From Acidimicrobiia bacterium (lineage in GTDB: Bacteria > Actinomycetota > Acidimicrobiia > Spongiisociales > SHLN01): 6,871 nt of DNA. Location of the stretch: positions 1 to 6,871 of the forward strand of contig JABDOU010000216.1 in NCBI GenBank assembly GCA_013043085.1. Reading direction: 5' to 3'. How positions within the stretch are numbered: the stretch's first letter is position 1; every line of letters starts with the position of its first letter. Of the stretch, positions 6,611-6,871 are shown piece by piece. A program made the position numbers and the translations under genes. Under the pieces are notes generated by a model. That model had not been told where the DNA came from and ran no database searches. It was given only the letters and a program-made list of their open reading frames with translations.

Positions 6611-6645
6611 ATACGTGTAGTCAGGATGAACGGAGTAAGGAATCT

Positions 6646-6871
6646 ATGGCCGACCCGCTGTTAAGAGACGAAGGTGCCTGGACCGTCAAGGCCAACTGTA
6701 TAGGCGAGGATACGTCTGTGTTCTTTCCTGGCCCCGATGACGATCCTCAGGCCGCCATAAAGATCTGCAACCGATGCGTTGTGCGCGATGATTGCCTCAA
6801 TTGGGCGATCGAGACCAAAGAGCGCTTCGGAATCTGGGGCGCCACCAGCGAACGTCAACGCAGGCGGATCA
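6646..6871 (+). CDS. WhiB-family Fe-S transcriptional regulator, 3' end missing
   Basis: The gene runs off the right edge after 75 codons. The family's cluster-binding cysteines are all present: Cys18, then Cys41, Cys44 and Cys50 (C-x22-C-x2-C-x5-C). They ligate a [4Fe-4S] cluster that senses redox state or nitric oxide and mediates contact with the primary sigma factor. The tryptophan turn motif appears as GIWGA (62-66), where most members have G(V/I)WGG, followed by a basic stretch (SERQRRRI) starting the DNA-binding tail. The start ATG 6646 is supported by GGAG at 6632-6635 (10 nt spacing), with AAGGAA at 6637-6642 closer in. WhiB paralogues are many and the C-terminus is missing, so I do not assign a numbered type. 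It is divergent from trpD. Confidence 0.93.
   Translation, partial: MADPLLRDEGAWTVKANCIGEDTSVFFPGPDDDPQAAIKICNRCVVRDDCLNWAIETKERFGIWGATSERQRRRI

Overview
The window looks like chromosomal DNA of an actinobacterium (Actinomycetota). The taxonomic marker is the incomplete WhiB-family gene at the right edge; that family is essentially confined to actinobacteria and their phages. The DNA is moderately GC-rich by eye, less extreme than Streptomyces. Together with a System I cytochrome c maturation operon, this suggests a deep-branching lineage such as Acidimicrobiia rather than a classical mycelial or mycobacterial genome. That placement is inference.

Positions 1-5505 (+ strand) carry a near-complete ccm operon in the order ccmB (3' end only), ccmC, ccmD, ccmE, ccmF, ccmH, ccmI-like, ccmG. 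ccmA is not seen and would be expected just upstream. From ccmC onward the genes are packed with overlaps of 4-8 bp or gaps of 8-21 bp, implying one translationally coupled transcript. The only real gap, 140 bp between ccmB and ccmC, holds a weak internal promoter candidate. Together the products move haem onto CcmE (CcmA/B/C/D), keep apocytochrome CxxCH thiols reduced (CcmG, CcmH), present the apocytochrome (CcmI-like TPR protein) and ligate haem (CcmF/CcmH) on the outer face of the membrane. The key residues are visible: CcmC His62/His186 and a tryptophan-rich motif, CcmE His135/Tyr139, CcmF WWD motif and four His, CcmH CPQC, CcmG WCLPC and cis-Pro.

Convergent to ccmG after 40 bp is trpD (- strand, 5546-6568), anthranilate phosphoribosyltransferase with its substrate motifs intact. 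A 77-bp divergent intergenic region with a perfect 12-bp palindrome separates it from the whiB-like gene, which runs off the right end after 75 codons with all four Fe-S cysteines present.

I see no RNA genes, mobile elements, CRISPR or clearly undescribed system. Points worth a second look are System I cytochrome maturation in a WhiB-bearing genome, a two-cysteine insertion in a CcmF periplasmic loop, a CcmI-like protein lacking its first membrane helix, marked excess of CGATCG/GATC, the trpD-whiB palindrome, and a Gly-to-Ala change in the WhiB GxWGG motif.
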